55,106 nucleotides of DNA from a virus. Positions 22,779 to 32,395 of the stretch are shown one piece after another. Within the stretch, counting starts at the first letter, position 1; every line of letters starts with the position of its first letter. The notes under the pieces were generated by a model. That model did no database searches and was not told the origin of the DNA. It worked only from the letters and a program-made list of their open reading frames with translations. The position numbers and the translations under genes were made by a program. The stretch lies in IMG/VR virus record IMGVR_UViG_3300033571_001224, positions 1 through 55,106 of that record. One strand, given 5' to 3'.

Positions 22779-23456
22779 ATGGGCTTAATTACTAAGCTAC
22801 AAGCAATTAATCAAATGTTACTAGCTTCAGGTGAGAACCTTGTTGCTGACCTAGAAGGCGAATCTGGTATTGATACTGGAATTGCTGAGACATTACTTGA
22901 ACAAGCAAGCATGGACTACCAACTGCGTGGTCTTGCATCTAATAAGTTTATTCGTAAGTATGAATTAACTACTGATGGTAAGATTATTCTTCCTACTGCT
23001 GATGCAGATGAAGAAGGTATTCTGGCTTTGGAGTTGGTCTCTCTTCACTACACTAAAGACGGTGACCAGATAAAGGCAAGAATTCTAAACAACTCTAGTC
23101 CTGCTCGCTTATGGAATATCACACAAGATACTGATATCTGGACTAGTGCTGGTGGTCCTTACTATCTAGAGTTTACTATGAAGCTCCCTTGGGAGAATCT
23201 TGAGACTACCGCTCAGAGAGCTATTATGACCACAGCCATGCGTCACTACCAGAGCATCACTCAGGGTGATGATGTTACTGATGCATTCCTTGGCTACCAA
23301 GAGCAGCTCTTTTCAATTAAAAATAAATCATCTGATATCAGTGACAAGAAGAAGAACATCTTCTCTTCCAATAATCTTTGGAGAGACAGTCGTTATCGTG
23401 CTCGTTATTTCAGTGATCCAAATAGATTTCGGTACTGGAGTACCAGAGGTTATTAA
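22779..23456 (+). CDS. Tail tubular protein A, T7 gp11-like (gatekeeper)
   Basis: This 225-aa protein is the adaptor ring between portal and nozzle. It shows the family layout: N-terminal helix pair (LQAINQMLLASGE), an ETLLEQASMDYQLRGLASN block, a beta core (KIILP, ALELVSLHY) and an ending of basic and aromatic residues (FRYWSTRGY). Length is close to the roughly 200 aa of T7 gp11. ATAGGAGG lies 6 bases before the ATG. The stop overlaps the next gene as TAATG, giving co-expression with tail tubular protein B. Confidence 0.85.
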   Translation: MGLITKLQAINQMLLASGENLVADLEGESGIDTGIAETLLEQASMDYQLRGLASNKFIRKYELTTDGKIILPTADADEEGILALELVSLHYTKDGDQIKARILNNSSPARLWNITQDTDIWTSAGGPYYLEFTMKLPWENLETTAQRAIMTTAMRHYQSITQGDDVTDAFLGYQEQLFSIKNKSSDISDKKKNIFSSNNLWRDSRYRARYFSDPNRFRYWSTRGY

Positions 23457-26400
23457 TGGCAATGCGAAGAAAAGGACCACAAGCTGGTTTCAATACAACT
23501 AAAGTTCCAGTCTACATGACCAACAGCGTAGGGCGGCAGTCTCCTAATAGACGCCAGCCCAACGAAGCAGAGAACATTGACAATGCCCTAGTATCCCTAG
23601 AGCGTAACTTTGAAAAGCGTCCCGGCTTTGAGATTGTCCCTCAGAAGACCGCAGCCAATGCTACTTCATGGGACATTGGCTCTACCGCAACCAGACTAGA
23701 CCTCCATACATTAGCCAATGTAGATGCTAATCATGATCTGTGGTACTATTGGTATAACATCAATGAAGATAATACCTTCTTGGTAGTCATAGACTTTAGT
23801 GCTACTTCTGATTCAGAAAAGTTATTTTATATCTTCCGTGTGTTCCCTACAGGTACATGGGAAGACCTGACTCCACCAACTCAAACTAACGCTTCTGGTG
23901 TTGTTTCTTCCACAAGCCGTGAATATCTAACTTACAATCCAAATAACAAGACAGCAAAGGAATCTCTTAAGGCTGTGTCTCTAGGTTCAAGCATTGTTGT
24001 ATTAAATACCAATGTAAAGGCTGGCTTTAGTTCAGATACCACTGGAAAGTTATTTGACCTTAGTGGTACTGCTACTGATAATGACGATGTTCAAGGTCGC
24101 AAAGTTACTTATTATACGGCTTCTAAAGTAATTAGAGTTTATGATAAAGGTGATGATACGTTAAGTGGTACTGGAGATGATATCTTTTTTGGTTGGCGTC
24201 CCGGTTATCTTTCTGGTTCTAGTCCTTCAAATGGTACTGTAAATCACATCCATTTAAGTACTTCTGCATCACCTATTGATAATACTTATAATGGAATGAC
24301 TATTAAAGTCACATCTAAAACATCAGGTACTGTTCAGACTAGAGTAATTTCTACTTATACCGCATCTAATCAACAAGCCTCAGTAACTGTTCCTTTTTCT
24401 CCCGCTCCCAATTCAGGAGATGGGTATCTAATTGAAATTACAGGTGCTGATTATATTCCAGCAGAGGATTATTTTTATTCTGATCCTGCTAAGTCTTATC
24501 TTGGTCAAAAAGTAAACGACATCTCAGATATAAAGTTACCACCAGAAGCAGACGATTGGTTTGCAAATAATGAAAAGCTTACTGCTACTACAGATAATAA
24601 AGCTAGGGAAATGTTGCGATTATTATATGATCCCGACACAACCTTAAATAATATTATTGATGGTCGTGGTAAAATTTTCTTTATGGTTAATCCATATCTA
24701 AATACAACTTCAGGTTTCTATAGAGTTGTTTCTTGGAATCCTACAGATAAAACATTTTACTATGATTCTTCAAAGGTTATCTATACTACAAGTGGTTCTG
24801 GTCGTACCCTTATAACAAGCCAAGGACGCCCTTATCTTCAAAAGGTAAGAACACCAGACGAACACTCTGTCATTGATTATCGAAGAATGCCTCAGAAGAT
24901 TGTAGTATCTATTGATGCTTCTAATGTCACAAACTGGAAGATCGAACCAATTAAGTGGACGGCTAGAACAACCGGAGATAAAACAACTAATCCCGGTCCT
25001 AGTATCTTTAAGACTGTAGATCGTAAGTCTCTTAGACATCCAAGTATCACTGGCCTCGCTGTCTTCAAGGATAGACTATGGTTCTCTGCTGACGATGTTA
25101 TCTTCTGTTCACAAATGGGTGAGTATGAGAATCTATTTCTAGACGATCCTTCAAACATTGTAACCACAGATCCTATTGATATTCGTGTCTCTTCAAATAA
25201 CTACTGTGAAATTACCAGTATGACTCCCTTTGAAGAATATATGTTTATCAATACCAAGGCAAACATTCAGTTCCAACTAATGACTGCCAATGGTCAAGAG
25301 ATGTCTCCAACCAATGTGGCTATTGCCCCAGTAACATACTATGGCACTGCTCCTATTCTTGATCCACAGTTCATTGGCTCTAGACTTTACTTCTTTGATT
25401 CTCAGCGTCTCTTCCTATTTACAGGTAAGGGTACAATGGGATATGCTTCAGCAGCCGAAGTATCCACAGGAGCCATGGGCTATCTACCAAAGAACTATAG
25501 AACTGCAGCTACGGCTCCTTCACAGGATACTCTATTGTTCGTAGACGATGACAATCGAAACCATATCTATGGTTACATCAATAGATTCAGCGGTGATCGG
25601 GTTATTCAAAACTCTTTTTATCGTTACATTCTTGCTGAAGAAGAGTCTATTGAAACTCTTAAGTGCTATAATAACTATATGTATGTTCTTAGTAAGCGAG
25701 AGACTACTGCTGGCAGTGGTACCTATAAGTATTACTTATATCGCAACTACATGATTACTGAAGATGTTTATGTTCCTCGTCTAGATCGAATGTTTAAGAT
25801 GAAGATTATTAACTCAGATAGTCAGTCAGTAAACTATAATGCTAAGTATGATCCTTATTCAGCAATGACTACTTATCGTATTCCCGGACATACCGATATT
25901 ACAGATATTGACAAATATTTTGTTGTGCTATCTAAGGGATGGTATAATAATGGAAACAGTAGTGAAGAAGATCTTAGCAATGTTGCTATTCAGCCTTATA
26001 GTATAACAAATAAAACAGATGGCTCAGGTAATCCTTATACTGAGATTGTAGTTATTGGCGCAAATTATGCAGTTGATGGTTACTATGTTTACATTGGTAT
26101 TAAGTACAAGATGAATGTAGAACTAAGTACTCTCTTTGTACGCGATGAAAACAATAACATCATTGATGGTGTGTTGAATATCCGTAGTGCTATCTTCAGA
26201 CATTACTATACTGGTCCTTATGATATCGAAGTAACTCATCGTGGTCGAACAGCGTTTACCACTAGTTACATCCCAACAAGACCAGATTACACGGTCTACG
26301 AAGATCCTCTTCCTTTGGAGATATTCCAAAAACAAGGAGAGTTTGTTTCCAAGATTGTTGGATACTCAGACTCCTTGGTAATTAAAATCACAAGTGAATA

Positions 26401-26476
26401 TCCTACTCCTGTTAATATTACAAACATGGAGTTCAAAGGAAAGTTCAAACAAAAGTATACAACAATTGATACTTAA
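23456..26476 (+). CDS. Tail tubular protein B, T7 gp12-like (nozzle)
   Basis: This 1006-aa protein forms the tail nozzle. Size and style fit gp12 (794 aa in T7): it begins with KVPVYMTNSVGRQSPNRRQPNEAEN, a start region characteristic of nozzle proteins, and has a long beta-propeller-like body with FKDRLWFSADDVIFCSQ and ETLKCYNNYMYVLSKRE. It is larger than in T7, with an extra, more AT-rich segment around 24.1-24.8 kb. The start overlaps the gp11-like stop (TAATG). Confident from order and conserved N-terminus. Confidence 0.85.
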   Translation: MAMRRKGPQAGFNTTKVPVYMTNSVGRQSPNRRQPNEAENIDNALVSLERNFEKRPGFEIVPQKTAANATSWDIGSTATRLDLHTLANVDANHDLWYYWYNINEDNTFLVVIDFSATSDSEKLFYIFRVFPTGTWEDLTPPTQTNASGVVSSTSREYLTYNPNNKTAKESLKAVSLGSSIVVLNTNVKAGFSSDTTGKLFDLSGTATDNDDVQGRKVTYYTASKVIRVYDKGDDTLSGTGDDIFFGWRPGYLSGSSPSNGTVNHIHLSTSASPIDNTYNGMTIKVTSKTSGTVQTRVISTYTASNQQASVTVPFSPAPNSGDGYLIEITGADYIPAEDYFYSDPAKSYLGQKVNDISDIKLPPEADDWFANNEKLTATTDNKAREMLRLLYDPDTTLNNIIDGRGKIFFMVNPYLNTTSGFYRVVSWNPTDKTFYYDSSKVIYTTSGSGRTLITSQGRPYLQKVRTPDEHSVIDYRRMPQKIVVSIDASNVTNWKIEPIKWTARTTGDKTTNPGPSIFKTVDRKSLRHPSITGLAVFKDRLWFSADDVIFCSQMGEYENLFLDDPSNIVTTDPIDIRVSSNNYCEITSMTPFEEYMFINTKANIQFQLMTANGQEMSPTNVAIAPVTYYGTAPILDPQFIGSRLYFFDSQRLFLFTGKGTMGYASAAEVSTGAMGYLPKNYRTAATAPSQDTLLFVDDDNRNHIYGYINRFSGDRVIQNSFYRYILAEEESIETLKCYNNYMYVLSKRETTAGSGTYKYYLYRNYMITEDVYVPRLDRMFKMKIINSDSQSVNYNAKYDPYSAMTTYRIPGHTDITDIDKYFVVLSKGWYNNGNSSEEDLSNVAIQPYSITNKTDGSGNPYTEIVVIGANYAVDGYYVYIGIKYKMNVELSTLFVRDENNNIIDGVLNIRSAIFRHYYTGPYDIEVTHRGRTAFTTSYIPTRPDYTVYEDPLPLEIFQKQGEFVSKIVGYSDSLVIKITSEYPTPVNITNMEFKGKFKQKYTTIDT

Positions 26477-26487
26477 CGGAGACATAC

Positions 26488-29400
26488 ATGGCAACATATG
26501 ACAATTTAAATATAGCAACAACAACGCTTACCTTTAGTGGTAATGGAAATACTTCCGTTGCTTCGGGTACATTTGATTTAAGTACATTAAACTTTTTACC
26601 TAATGTTCCTCTTATTGATCAGATTGAAGTAGAGCGTGTTTTCGATACAGGATATGACACTAAGTTTGGTGCTTATGCGTTTACTATTGCTGATCGTAGG
26701 CAGATGTTTATCTTTCCAAAAGATTGGTATACAATCAATGAACAGACAAAAGTATTAACATTTAAAGATCTTAGTACCATTCCACTTAAGACTAGTAATA
26801 ATTTAGACTATCCTTATTCTAGAACTTACACTTTAATTAGTGGCCGAGAAATAGATATACCTGTTGTTCAAGCTTCTTACTCTAGCGTAAACGGTATTGT
26901 TAGACAGGCAGATATAGTTTATATTCGCCGTAAGACACCCTCAATCAATAGTATTGTTACCTTTGCTCCCGGTACCCGCTTGACTACAACTCAGTTAAAT
27001 CTGCAGTTTGATCAGTTAAAGTATATTGTACAAGAATTGACAGCAAAGTTTCGTAATGAGTCTATTTTAAAGTATGATGAGAATGCTGTAGATGGCCCCT
27101 TCCTTGGACAAGGCGATCTAAAGATGAATAACAACTATATTAAAGATGTTAATTCTCCAGCATTTACTCAACTTGGAACTTTTATTTCCGACAGCCTTAC
27201 AAATGGTTCTTTTAATGCATCTACCTTTCTTATTAATCTTGGTACTTTAGGTACTGCAATTAGAAGCGGTACTATTCATAGAACTGGCGTTGATAATAAT
27301 CCTCCTACATACACGGGTAATTATAATGCTGACAATCTTAGATTAATAAATCTAGCAGATGGCATAGAATCTACAGATGCTGCTACTTTTGGTCAAATTC
27401 AAAACGCCAATAACATAACAACAGGCACACTTAGTGCTGCAATAATTGGTGATGGTACTCTTTCTTTAAGAAAGCTTTCACAAGCGGCTGGTCAAAACTA
27501 TGTCTTGCCTTCAGATGCTCTTCCTGTAGCAAACAGCTTGAATTCAGCCACACCTACATCCTTTGGTGCTAGCTCTGGTAGCAATAACAATAACATGCTA
27601 TTTGCATCTGTAGATAGTAAGGGCAGAATTACTGCTATTGGACACCGCAACCTTTCTGTTGCAGACCTACCAGATTCTACAGCCAACTTGGCTGGTGTTT
27701 ATGGTGATAGTACTACAGTTCTTACTCAAGTAACCGTAGACAGTAAGGGCCGCATTACTGGGGCACAAGAAAGAGCAATAACAGCAACAGATATTTCCAG
27801 CGTTAATGCTAGTGCAGTTAGTGGTGCTCTTGCTGCAAGTAACCTACCTTTAGTATCTGGTTATAGTGGAACAACCACAACAACCAGTATTCCCAATAGC
27901 ATCACTGTCGATACTCATGGTCGTGTGACTTCCGTATCTGGTGGTAGTATTACAGCTAGTAATGTTTCAGATTTTAATAGTGCGGTGCGTACTAATAATA
28001 GACTTGATCAATTAGCGGCTCCTACAGCAGATGTAAGTCTTAACAACCGAAAGATTCTACTTTTAGCTGATCCCACTATTTCAACAGACGCTGCTACTAA
28101 GAATTATGTAGATACAAACTTTACTTCAAATACAAATCTTAATGGCGCAATTCGTGCAAATAGACTTGATCAAATGGCTACACCTACAGGACCTGTAGGT
28201 TTTGGTAATCAAAAAATTACAGGTCTAGGTACACCAACTGATGCTGCAGATGCTGCTACTAAGGGTTATGTAGATACAGACTTTACAAAAACTGTAAATC
28301 TTAATACACCAATTGATGCTCGTCTACAAACAAACTCTGTTTACTTATCAGCTACTGGTATATTAAACGCAGGTGGTAAACCAATTACCAATGTAACTGA
28401 TCCTACTAATAATCAAGATGTTGTCACAAAAAAGTACTTTACTGATAACTCTATTGTATCAACTGGTACTGCTTATAGTGTAGGTAGTAAGCCTATTATT
28501 AATCTTACTATGAGAGCTGGTGCTAGCTTAGAAGATAACGATGCTGTTAACTATGGTTTAGTCCGTGCTATGAGTTTGTTTAATCAAGCAGTTACTGATC
28601 CACAAACTTTTACAACTACATGGCCAACTGGAACAACAGTTAGTCCCAATAAGGCTTATGTGTTCTCACTAAGCACTCTTGCGGCAACAACTGGAGAAAT
28701 GTTAATTGTAACTGATTCTCAAAATAGAACTTATGTTCCAACTATAACAGTTCCTACAACAGCAGGACAATTCTTTATATTAAATACAGCTGCTTCTCCA
28801 AAGACTGTAACTGTTTATCTTGATTCTGGAATAACTCCTACTGGTACACTTACTGTTAGAAACTTTGGTACATCACGCTCTGTATCTGCAGCTATTGCGG
28901 GAGCTAGTACATTAGGTCTTGTACAAGTACCAACCGCTGGTGGTTTATTAATTGAAAATGGTGTGGGTAATCTTACTCTTAACACCGCCACAGCTTCTCA
29001 ACTTGGTGGCATTAAAATTGGTACTGGTCTTTCTATTGCTAGTGGTACTGTTAGTGTTACTTCAGTTGCTGGAAACTCTACCCTTGGTCAAGTAATGGTT
29101 GCTGCCGTTGGTACAAGTGGTCTAAGTTTAAACACCTCAACAGGTGCTCTGTCTTTGCCCACAGCCACAACTACTCAGCTTGGTGGTATCAGACTTGGTA
29201 ATACGCTTTCTATTTCTAATGGTGTTGTAGATGTTGTTTTCCCAATTGCAGGAAATACAGCCCGAGGTCAAGTTAGTGTTGATGCAGTTGGCACAAGTGG
29301 TCTAAATTTAAACCTCACAACAGGTGCACTATCTTTACCAACTGCTACCCCAACACAATTAGGTGGTGTTAAAGTAAACACTTCAACAGGTGGTTTGACA

Positions 29401-31200
29401 AACACTTCTGGTCTTATCGCAGTCGATCTAACTGATAGCACTACTAGCCAAAGTGCCACAACTGTAGCTAACTCTAAGGCAGTGAATGATTTGCGTGGCT
29501 TAACCGTGCTACGCGATGGTACTCAGGCTATGAGTGGAAAGCTAACCGCAGTTGCATCAACCACAAGCATTGCAAGTCTAAACTTGCCTTCAGGCGTGGC
29601 CCCAAACTCTCCTGTTATTGGGGATGTTTGGAATCAAAGTGGTACACTAAAGTTACGCACTGATGGCAGCACAACCAAGGATATTGCTTTTACGGATAGC
29701 AGCATTAGTGGCAACGCCGCAACAGCAACAACACTAGCTACAGGTCGTACAATAACTTTAACTGGAGCAGTAACAGGAACTAGCACTGCATTTAATGGCT
29801 CTGCTAACCTCTCCTTTGCTACCACTCTTGCTACTGGTCAGGCTGTTACAAGCCTAGCGTCTTCTGACATGACAGTCTCCTCTTCAACCGGAGCAGTGAC
29901 ACTAACGCTACCTCAGAGCATCGCCACTAATAGTAGTGTTACATTTAATAAAGCCACTCTTGGTAATATTCGTATTAGCAATACTGCAAATCAAATTGAT
30001 ACTTCTTCTGGTAATCTAACTTTAGATTCTACAGGCGGAACTACAACAATCAATGATAACACCAGTATTTCTGGTTCATTGACTGTTACTGGTACTAACA
30101 CTACTTCCCTTGGTGGTGCCGTAACTCTTGGTGATAGCCTTGCTCTAAGCACAGCTGCTGCTAAGATTGCTCTTGGTAATACAGCCGCCGCAGCCACAAC
30201 CTCCATTGAGCGTATTGGAACTGCTGGTAGTGTAGTTGGAGTTGGTGATATTGTTATGCGTACTCCTACTAATCGCAAAGCATATCTAGTATCCAATGAT
30301 ACAAACACAACTGCGGCTATTGCTGGTGATGCTATTATTACAGAAACTGCATTAGCAAGTAGAATTAGTGGCCTAAGTAGTACATACATGTCTAATGCTG
30401 GCGCTGTCAATAGCGCAGGAAGTCAGACTTTTGGTTCGTCTGCTTCCAGTGGTGCGGTGTTTATACAGACTGGTACTTCACCCACTACTAAAGTAACTAT
30501 TGCAGCTAACGGTAGCGTTACTCTTACAAATGCATTGACTGTAGATTCAGGTGGGGCTACTATTACTGCTGGTGGTTTAACTGTTGGTACTAGTGGTACT
30601 ACTAGTACAGCTACTGTTTATGGCCCACTAGTTGTAAATGGAACAATCAGCGGCGTTGCAACACCCACTGCATCTGGTCATGCTGCTACTAAGGGTTATG
30701 TAGATACTTATAATGACAGTGTTTCTATAGCTTCAGTATATACACCAGTTCGTAAAGCTTATTTAACGCAGCCGATTACTTCTTATAAAGTGGCGGCTTT
30801 AAATACAGCTAGTGCTGTTACTATTAGTACTTCTGGTTTTGCAATAGGTGTTCCAGAGTATTTCCCAATAAGACAAACTGGCGGCACACGCTCTGTTACT
30901 TTAAGTATAGCTGCTAACCATAAAATTGTACTCCTCTATAAGTATTCTTCATCTGATCCTGTAACTGGACTTGTACTCACTACTGCAACAGTGTCTGTTT
31001 TACTACCAGATACTATTACAGGTTTATCAGAAATTTTAGCAAAAAGACTTGATGGTGATAGTGTTACTTCTGGTACATTTACTAAATTGTCTTTGGGTAC
31101 GATTTGGGATGGTGGAGCAACTGGAACAACAGTTACTTTAGGAAATGGTAGTATAAGTGCTACACACAACCATGATTTTGTTTTAATGCGTATTGCTTAA
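26488..31200 (+). CDS. Tail fibre protein, T7 gp17-like N-terminus with long repetitive shaft
   Basis: This 1570-aa protein has an N-terminal virion-attachment domain of the T7 gp17 kind (residues 1-200, including ADIVYIRRKTPS, TFAPGTRLTTTQLN and LKYIVQELTAKF). The shaft has several repeat families: DAATKNYVDT-type units near 28.0-28.4 kb and 30.7 kb, QLGGIKIG-type units (28900-29430) and the LATGRTITLTGAVTG block common in fibres. The C-terminus ends in ATHNHDFVLMRIA. Repeats imply a trimeric fibre. No intramolecular chaperone signature was seen. Base composition is AT-rich, consistent with exchange of fibre segments between phages. Confidence 0.85.
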   Translation: MATYDNLNIATTTLTFSGNGNTSVASGTFDLSTLNFLPNVPLIDQIEVERVFDTGYDTKFGAYAFTIADRRQMFIFPKDWYTINEQTKVLTFKDLSTIPLKTSNNLDYPYSRTYTLISGREIDIPVVQASYSSVNGIVRQADIVYIRRKTPSINSIVTFAPGTRLTTTQLNLQFDQLKYIVQELTAKFRNESILKYDENAVDGPFLGQGDLKMNNNYIKDVNSPAFTQLGTFISDSLTNGSFNASTFLINLGTLGTAIRSGTIHRTGVDNNPPTYTGNYNADNLRLINLADGIESTDAATFGQIQNANNITTGTLSAAIIGDGTLSLRKLSQAAGQNYVLPSDALPVANSLNSATPTSFGASSGSNNNNMLFASVDSKGRITAIGHRNLSVADLPDSTANLAGVYGDSTTVLTQVTVDSKGRITGAQERAITATDISSVNASAVSGALAASNLPLVSGYSGTTTTTSIPNSITVDTHGRVTSVSGGSITASNVSDFNSAVRTNNRLDQLAAPTADVSLNNRKILLLADPTISTDAATKNYVDTNFTSNTNLNGAIRANRLDQMATPTGPVGFGNQKITGLGTPTDAADAATKGYVDTDFTKTVNLNTPIDARLQTNSVYLSATGILNAGGKPITNVTDPTNNQDVVTKKYFTDNSIVSTGTAYSVGSKPIINLTMRAGASLEDNDAVNYGLVRAMSLFNQAVTDPQTFTTTWPTGTTVSPNKAYVFSLSTLAATTGEMLIVTDSQNRTYVPTITVPTTAGQFFILNTAASPKTVTVYLDSGITPTGTLTVRNFGTSRSVSAAIAGASTLGLVQVPTAGGLLIENGVGNLTLNTATASQLGGIKIGTGLSIASGTVSVTSVAGNSTLGQVMVAAVGTSGLSLNTSTGALSLPTATTTQLGGIRLGNTLSISNGVVDVVFPIAGNTARGQVSVDAVGTSGLNLNLTTGALSLPTATPTQLGGVKVNTSTGGLTNTSGLIAVDLTDSTTSQSATTVANSKAVNDLRGLTVLRDGTQAMSGKLTAVASTTSIASLNLPSGVAPNSPVIGDVWNQSGTLKLRTDGSTTKDIAFTDSSISGNAATATTLATGRTITLTGAVTGTSTAFNGSANLSFATTLATGQAVTSLASSDMTVSSSTGAVTLTLPQSIATNSSVTFNKATLGNIRISNTANQIDTSSGNLTLDSTGGTTTINDNTSISGSLTVTGTNTTSLGGAVTLGDSLALSTAAAKIALGNTAAAATTSIERIGTAGSVVGVGDIVMRTPTNRKAYLVSNDTNTTAAIAGDAIITETALASRISGLSSTYMSNAGAVNSAGSQTFGSSASSGAVFIQTGTSPTTKVTIAANGSVTLTNALTVDSGGATITAGGLTVGTSGTTSTATVYGPLVVNGTISGVATPTASGHAATKGYVDTYNDSVSIASVYTPVRKAYLTQPITSYKVAALNTASAVTISTSGFAIGVPEYFPIRQTGGTRSVTLSIAANHKIVLLYKYSSSDPVTGLVLTTATVSVLLPDTITGLSEILAKRLDGDSVTSGTFTKLSLGTIWDGGATGTTVTLGNGSISATHNHDFVLMRIA
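28900..29430 (+). repeat. Three tandem 57- to 60-residue repeats inside the tail fibre
   Basis: Units start at residues 805, 862 and 922 of the fibre. Shared elements are LGxVxV, a GLxLNxxTGxLSLPTA segment and TQLGGIKxG. The DNA copies differ at many positions, so the duplication is old or under diversification. They probably form successive turns of the fibre shaft. Confidence 0.75.
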
Positions 31201-31210
31201 GGAGTAAACA

Positions 31211-31465
31211 ATGACAGAGAATAACCTTGCAATATTTGTTTCGTTTATGCAGTTGGCTATTCTCACCATTGGTGTGGTCACTGTGATTGTCAAACTAGGT
31301 AAGCGAGAAGCCTTGATTGAATCTAATGCAGATGAGCTTAGACAACTTAAGGAAATAACCAAAGACTTAGTAAAGGCTGATATTGAAAATGGAAAGAGTA
31401 TCATAACCGTCATAGGCGATCTCAAGGCACTACGCTATCGTGTAGAAATGCTGGAGTCCAAGTAA
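31211..31465 (+). CDS. Single-pass membrane protein, holin candidate
   Basis: This 84-aa protein has one hydrophobic helix at about residues 6-29 (LAIFVSFMQLAILTIGVVTV) followed by a basic stretch and a charged coiled-coil tail. Size and position, between tail fibre and terminase genes, are those of T7-like lysis genes. It could be a holin or another membrane lysis factor; one transmembrane helix would place it in the class III type. AAGGAG lies 6 bases before the ATG and the stop overlaps the next gene (TAATG). Confidence 0.55.
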   Translation: MTENNLAIFVSFMQLAILTIGVVTVIVKLGKREALIESNADELRQLKEITKDLVKADIENGKSIITVIGDLKALRYRVEMLESK

Positions 31466-31935
31466 TGCGTTATCTATTCTCATTGGTTGCTTTGGCTGGA
31501 TGTTCTTCCACACAAGAGATATCTACAAGCAATCACTATATTCAACAAGAGGCTATGGCTATTATTCAAACCACTGATATTAAGACTGCTCACAAGCATG
31601 CCCACAATATCCTTGGTGAGTCTACTGACATAGCAGGAGCCGTTGGCAATGTAAAAGACATTACGCCGTGGTGGGGAGAAATGCTGAGCTATGGTTTCAT
31701 AGCCTTGGCTATCATTGGTATCTGTGTGTTGTTGTGGTACACAGGTGTCGGAACTCTAATTCAAAAAACTGTTTATTCATTAGGTCTATTCATCCCAGAG
31801 AAGAAGATTCAACAGGCCAAGGTACTTGCCGAGGCCAAGGATGAAACAGACCCCACAACAATTCGTGAAGCAATTGCAGTACTACGGGCTTCAGATCCCG
31901 CATTCAATGCTGCATATAAGAAAGTAGAAGGATAA
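31465..31935 (+). CDS. Lipoprotein with a second membrane segment, spanin-like candidate
   Basis: This 156-aa protein begins with a lipoprotein signal whose lipobox is LAGC (Cys13, in MRYLFSLVALAGCSS). A clear transmembrane helix follows at about residues 73-95 (SYGFIALAIIGICVLLWY), then a 60-residue soluble tail. Lipid anchor plus membrane helix in one chain recalls unimolecular spanins, which join outer and inner membranes at lysis. In classical examples the helix is at the very C-terminus, so the long tail is unusual. The gene sits in the lysis region, coupled to the upstream membrane protein. Confidence 0.5.
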   Translation: MRYLFSLVALAGCSSTQEISTSNHYIQQEAMAIIQTTDIKTAHKHAHNILGESTDIAGAVGNVKDITPWWGEMLSYGFIALAIIGICVLLWYTGVGTLIQKTVYSLGLFIPEKKIQQAKVLAEAKDETDPTTIREAIAVLRASDPAFNAAYKKVEG

Positions 31936-31940
31936 TAATT

Positions 31941-32054
31941 ATGGCATCATTCCTAGGTTCAGTTTGGTTTGCTCTCATGCTCTTCGTAGTAGGCTATGTT
32001 GCGGGTTCAGTCGTTCCCGTAAGTAAGCTTCCTGAGTTGTTCAAGAAGAAGTGA
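31941..32054 (+). CDS. 37-aa membrane microprotein
   Basis: ATG 31941 opens a 37-residue ORF: a single hydrophobic helix (SVWFALMLFVVGYVAGSVV) followed by a basic end (PELFKKK). It lies between the lipoprotein and small terminase genes, in the lysis region. The end overlaps the GTG start of the terminase small subunit (GTGA). A small holin, antiholin or pinholin is possible; no family was recognised. The stop overlap and position support that it is expressed. Confidence 0.6.
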   Translation: MASFLGSVWFALMLFVVGYVAGSVVPVSKLPELFKKK

Positions 32055-32275
32055 ATCCAGAACTAATCAATTTATTAAACTCTCGTCTTATTGAGCGTCT
32101 ATTGGACGATCTCAAGGACGATACAAAGAGTACCCCCGGACTATACCAAGTCATTCGTGGCGTGGTAAACGACAACCGGGAGGTGCTAGATGGCATCCCT
32201 TCCAGTACCCTCAATACCCTTGAGGATACTATGAAGGCCAAGATGCCATTCAAGTTTAAGTCTACCCAGATTTAA
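32051..32275 (+). CDS. Terminase small subunit, T7 gp18-like
   Basis: This 74-aa protein resembles T7 gp18 (89 aa): IERLLDDLKDDTKSTPGLYQ corresponds to the LADLSDDEKRTPQLYN region of gp18, followed by a helical segment. The small subunit recognises the packaging site in concatemers and stimulates the large subunit. The GTG start overlaps the stop of the membrane microprotein, so translation is coupled; no strong independent binding site is visible. The large subunit gene follows after a 120-base structured gap. Confidence 0.75.
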   Translation: MNPELINLLNSRLIERLLDDLKDDTKSTPGLYQVIRGVVNDNREVLDGIPSSTLNTLEDTMKAKMPFKFKSTQI

Positions 32276-32281
32276 AGATCA

Positions 32282-32309
32282 CCCTAGGGGGCTTAATTGC
32301 TCCCTAGGG
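32282..32309 (+). other. Strong hairpin between terminase genes
   Basis: CCCTAGGGGGC (32282-32292) and GCTCCCTAGGG (32299-32309) form an 11-bp stem with one G-U pair and loop TTAATT. CTTTCC follows, too weak for a confident terminator. The stem contains two CCTAGG palindromes, the same hexamer that clusters at 51.4-51.6 kb. It may be an RNA processing site. Confidence 0.7.
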
Positions 32310-32395
32310 CTTTCCCTGTGCCCAAGGCTACCCAGATAGCCTGAAGCGGTTAGAATCGTTTATAGGGCATTCTAGGCCCCGTAGAAAGGAAACCT

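Noticed and set aside
29991-30410. 139-aa minus-strand frame inside the tail fibre gene
   Set aside because: It arises from Thr/Ala/Ser repeats read in reverse, with no start signal.
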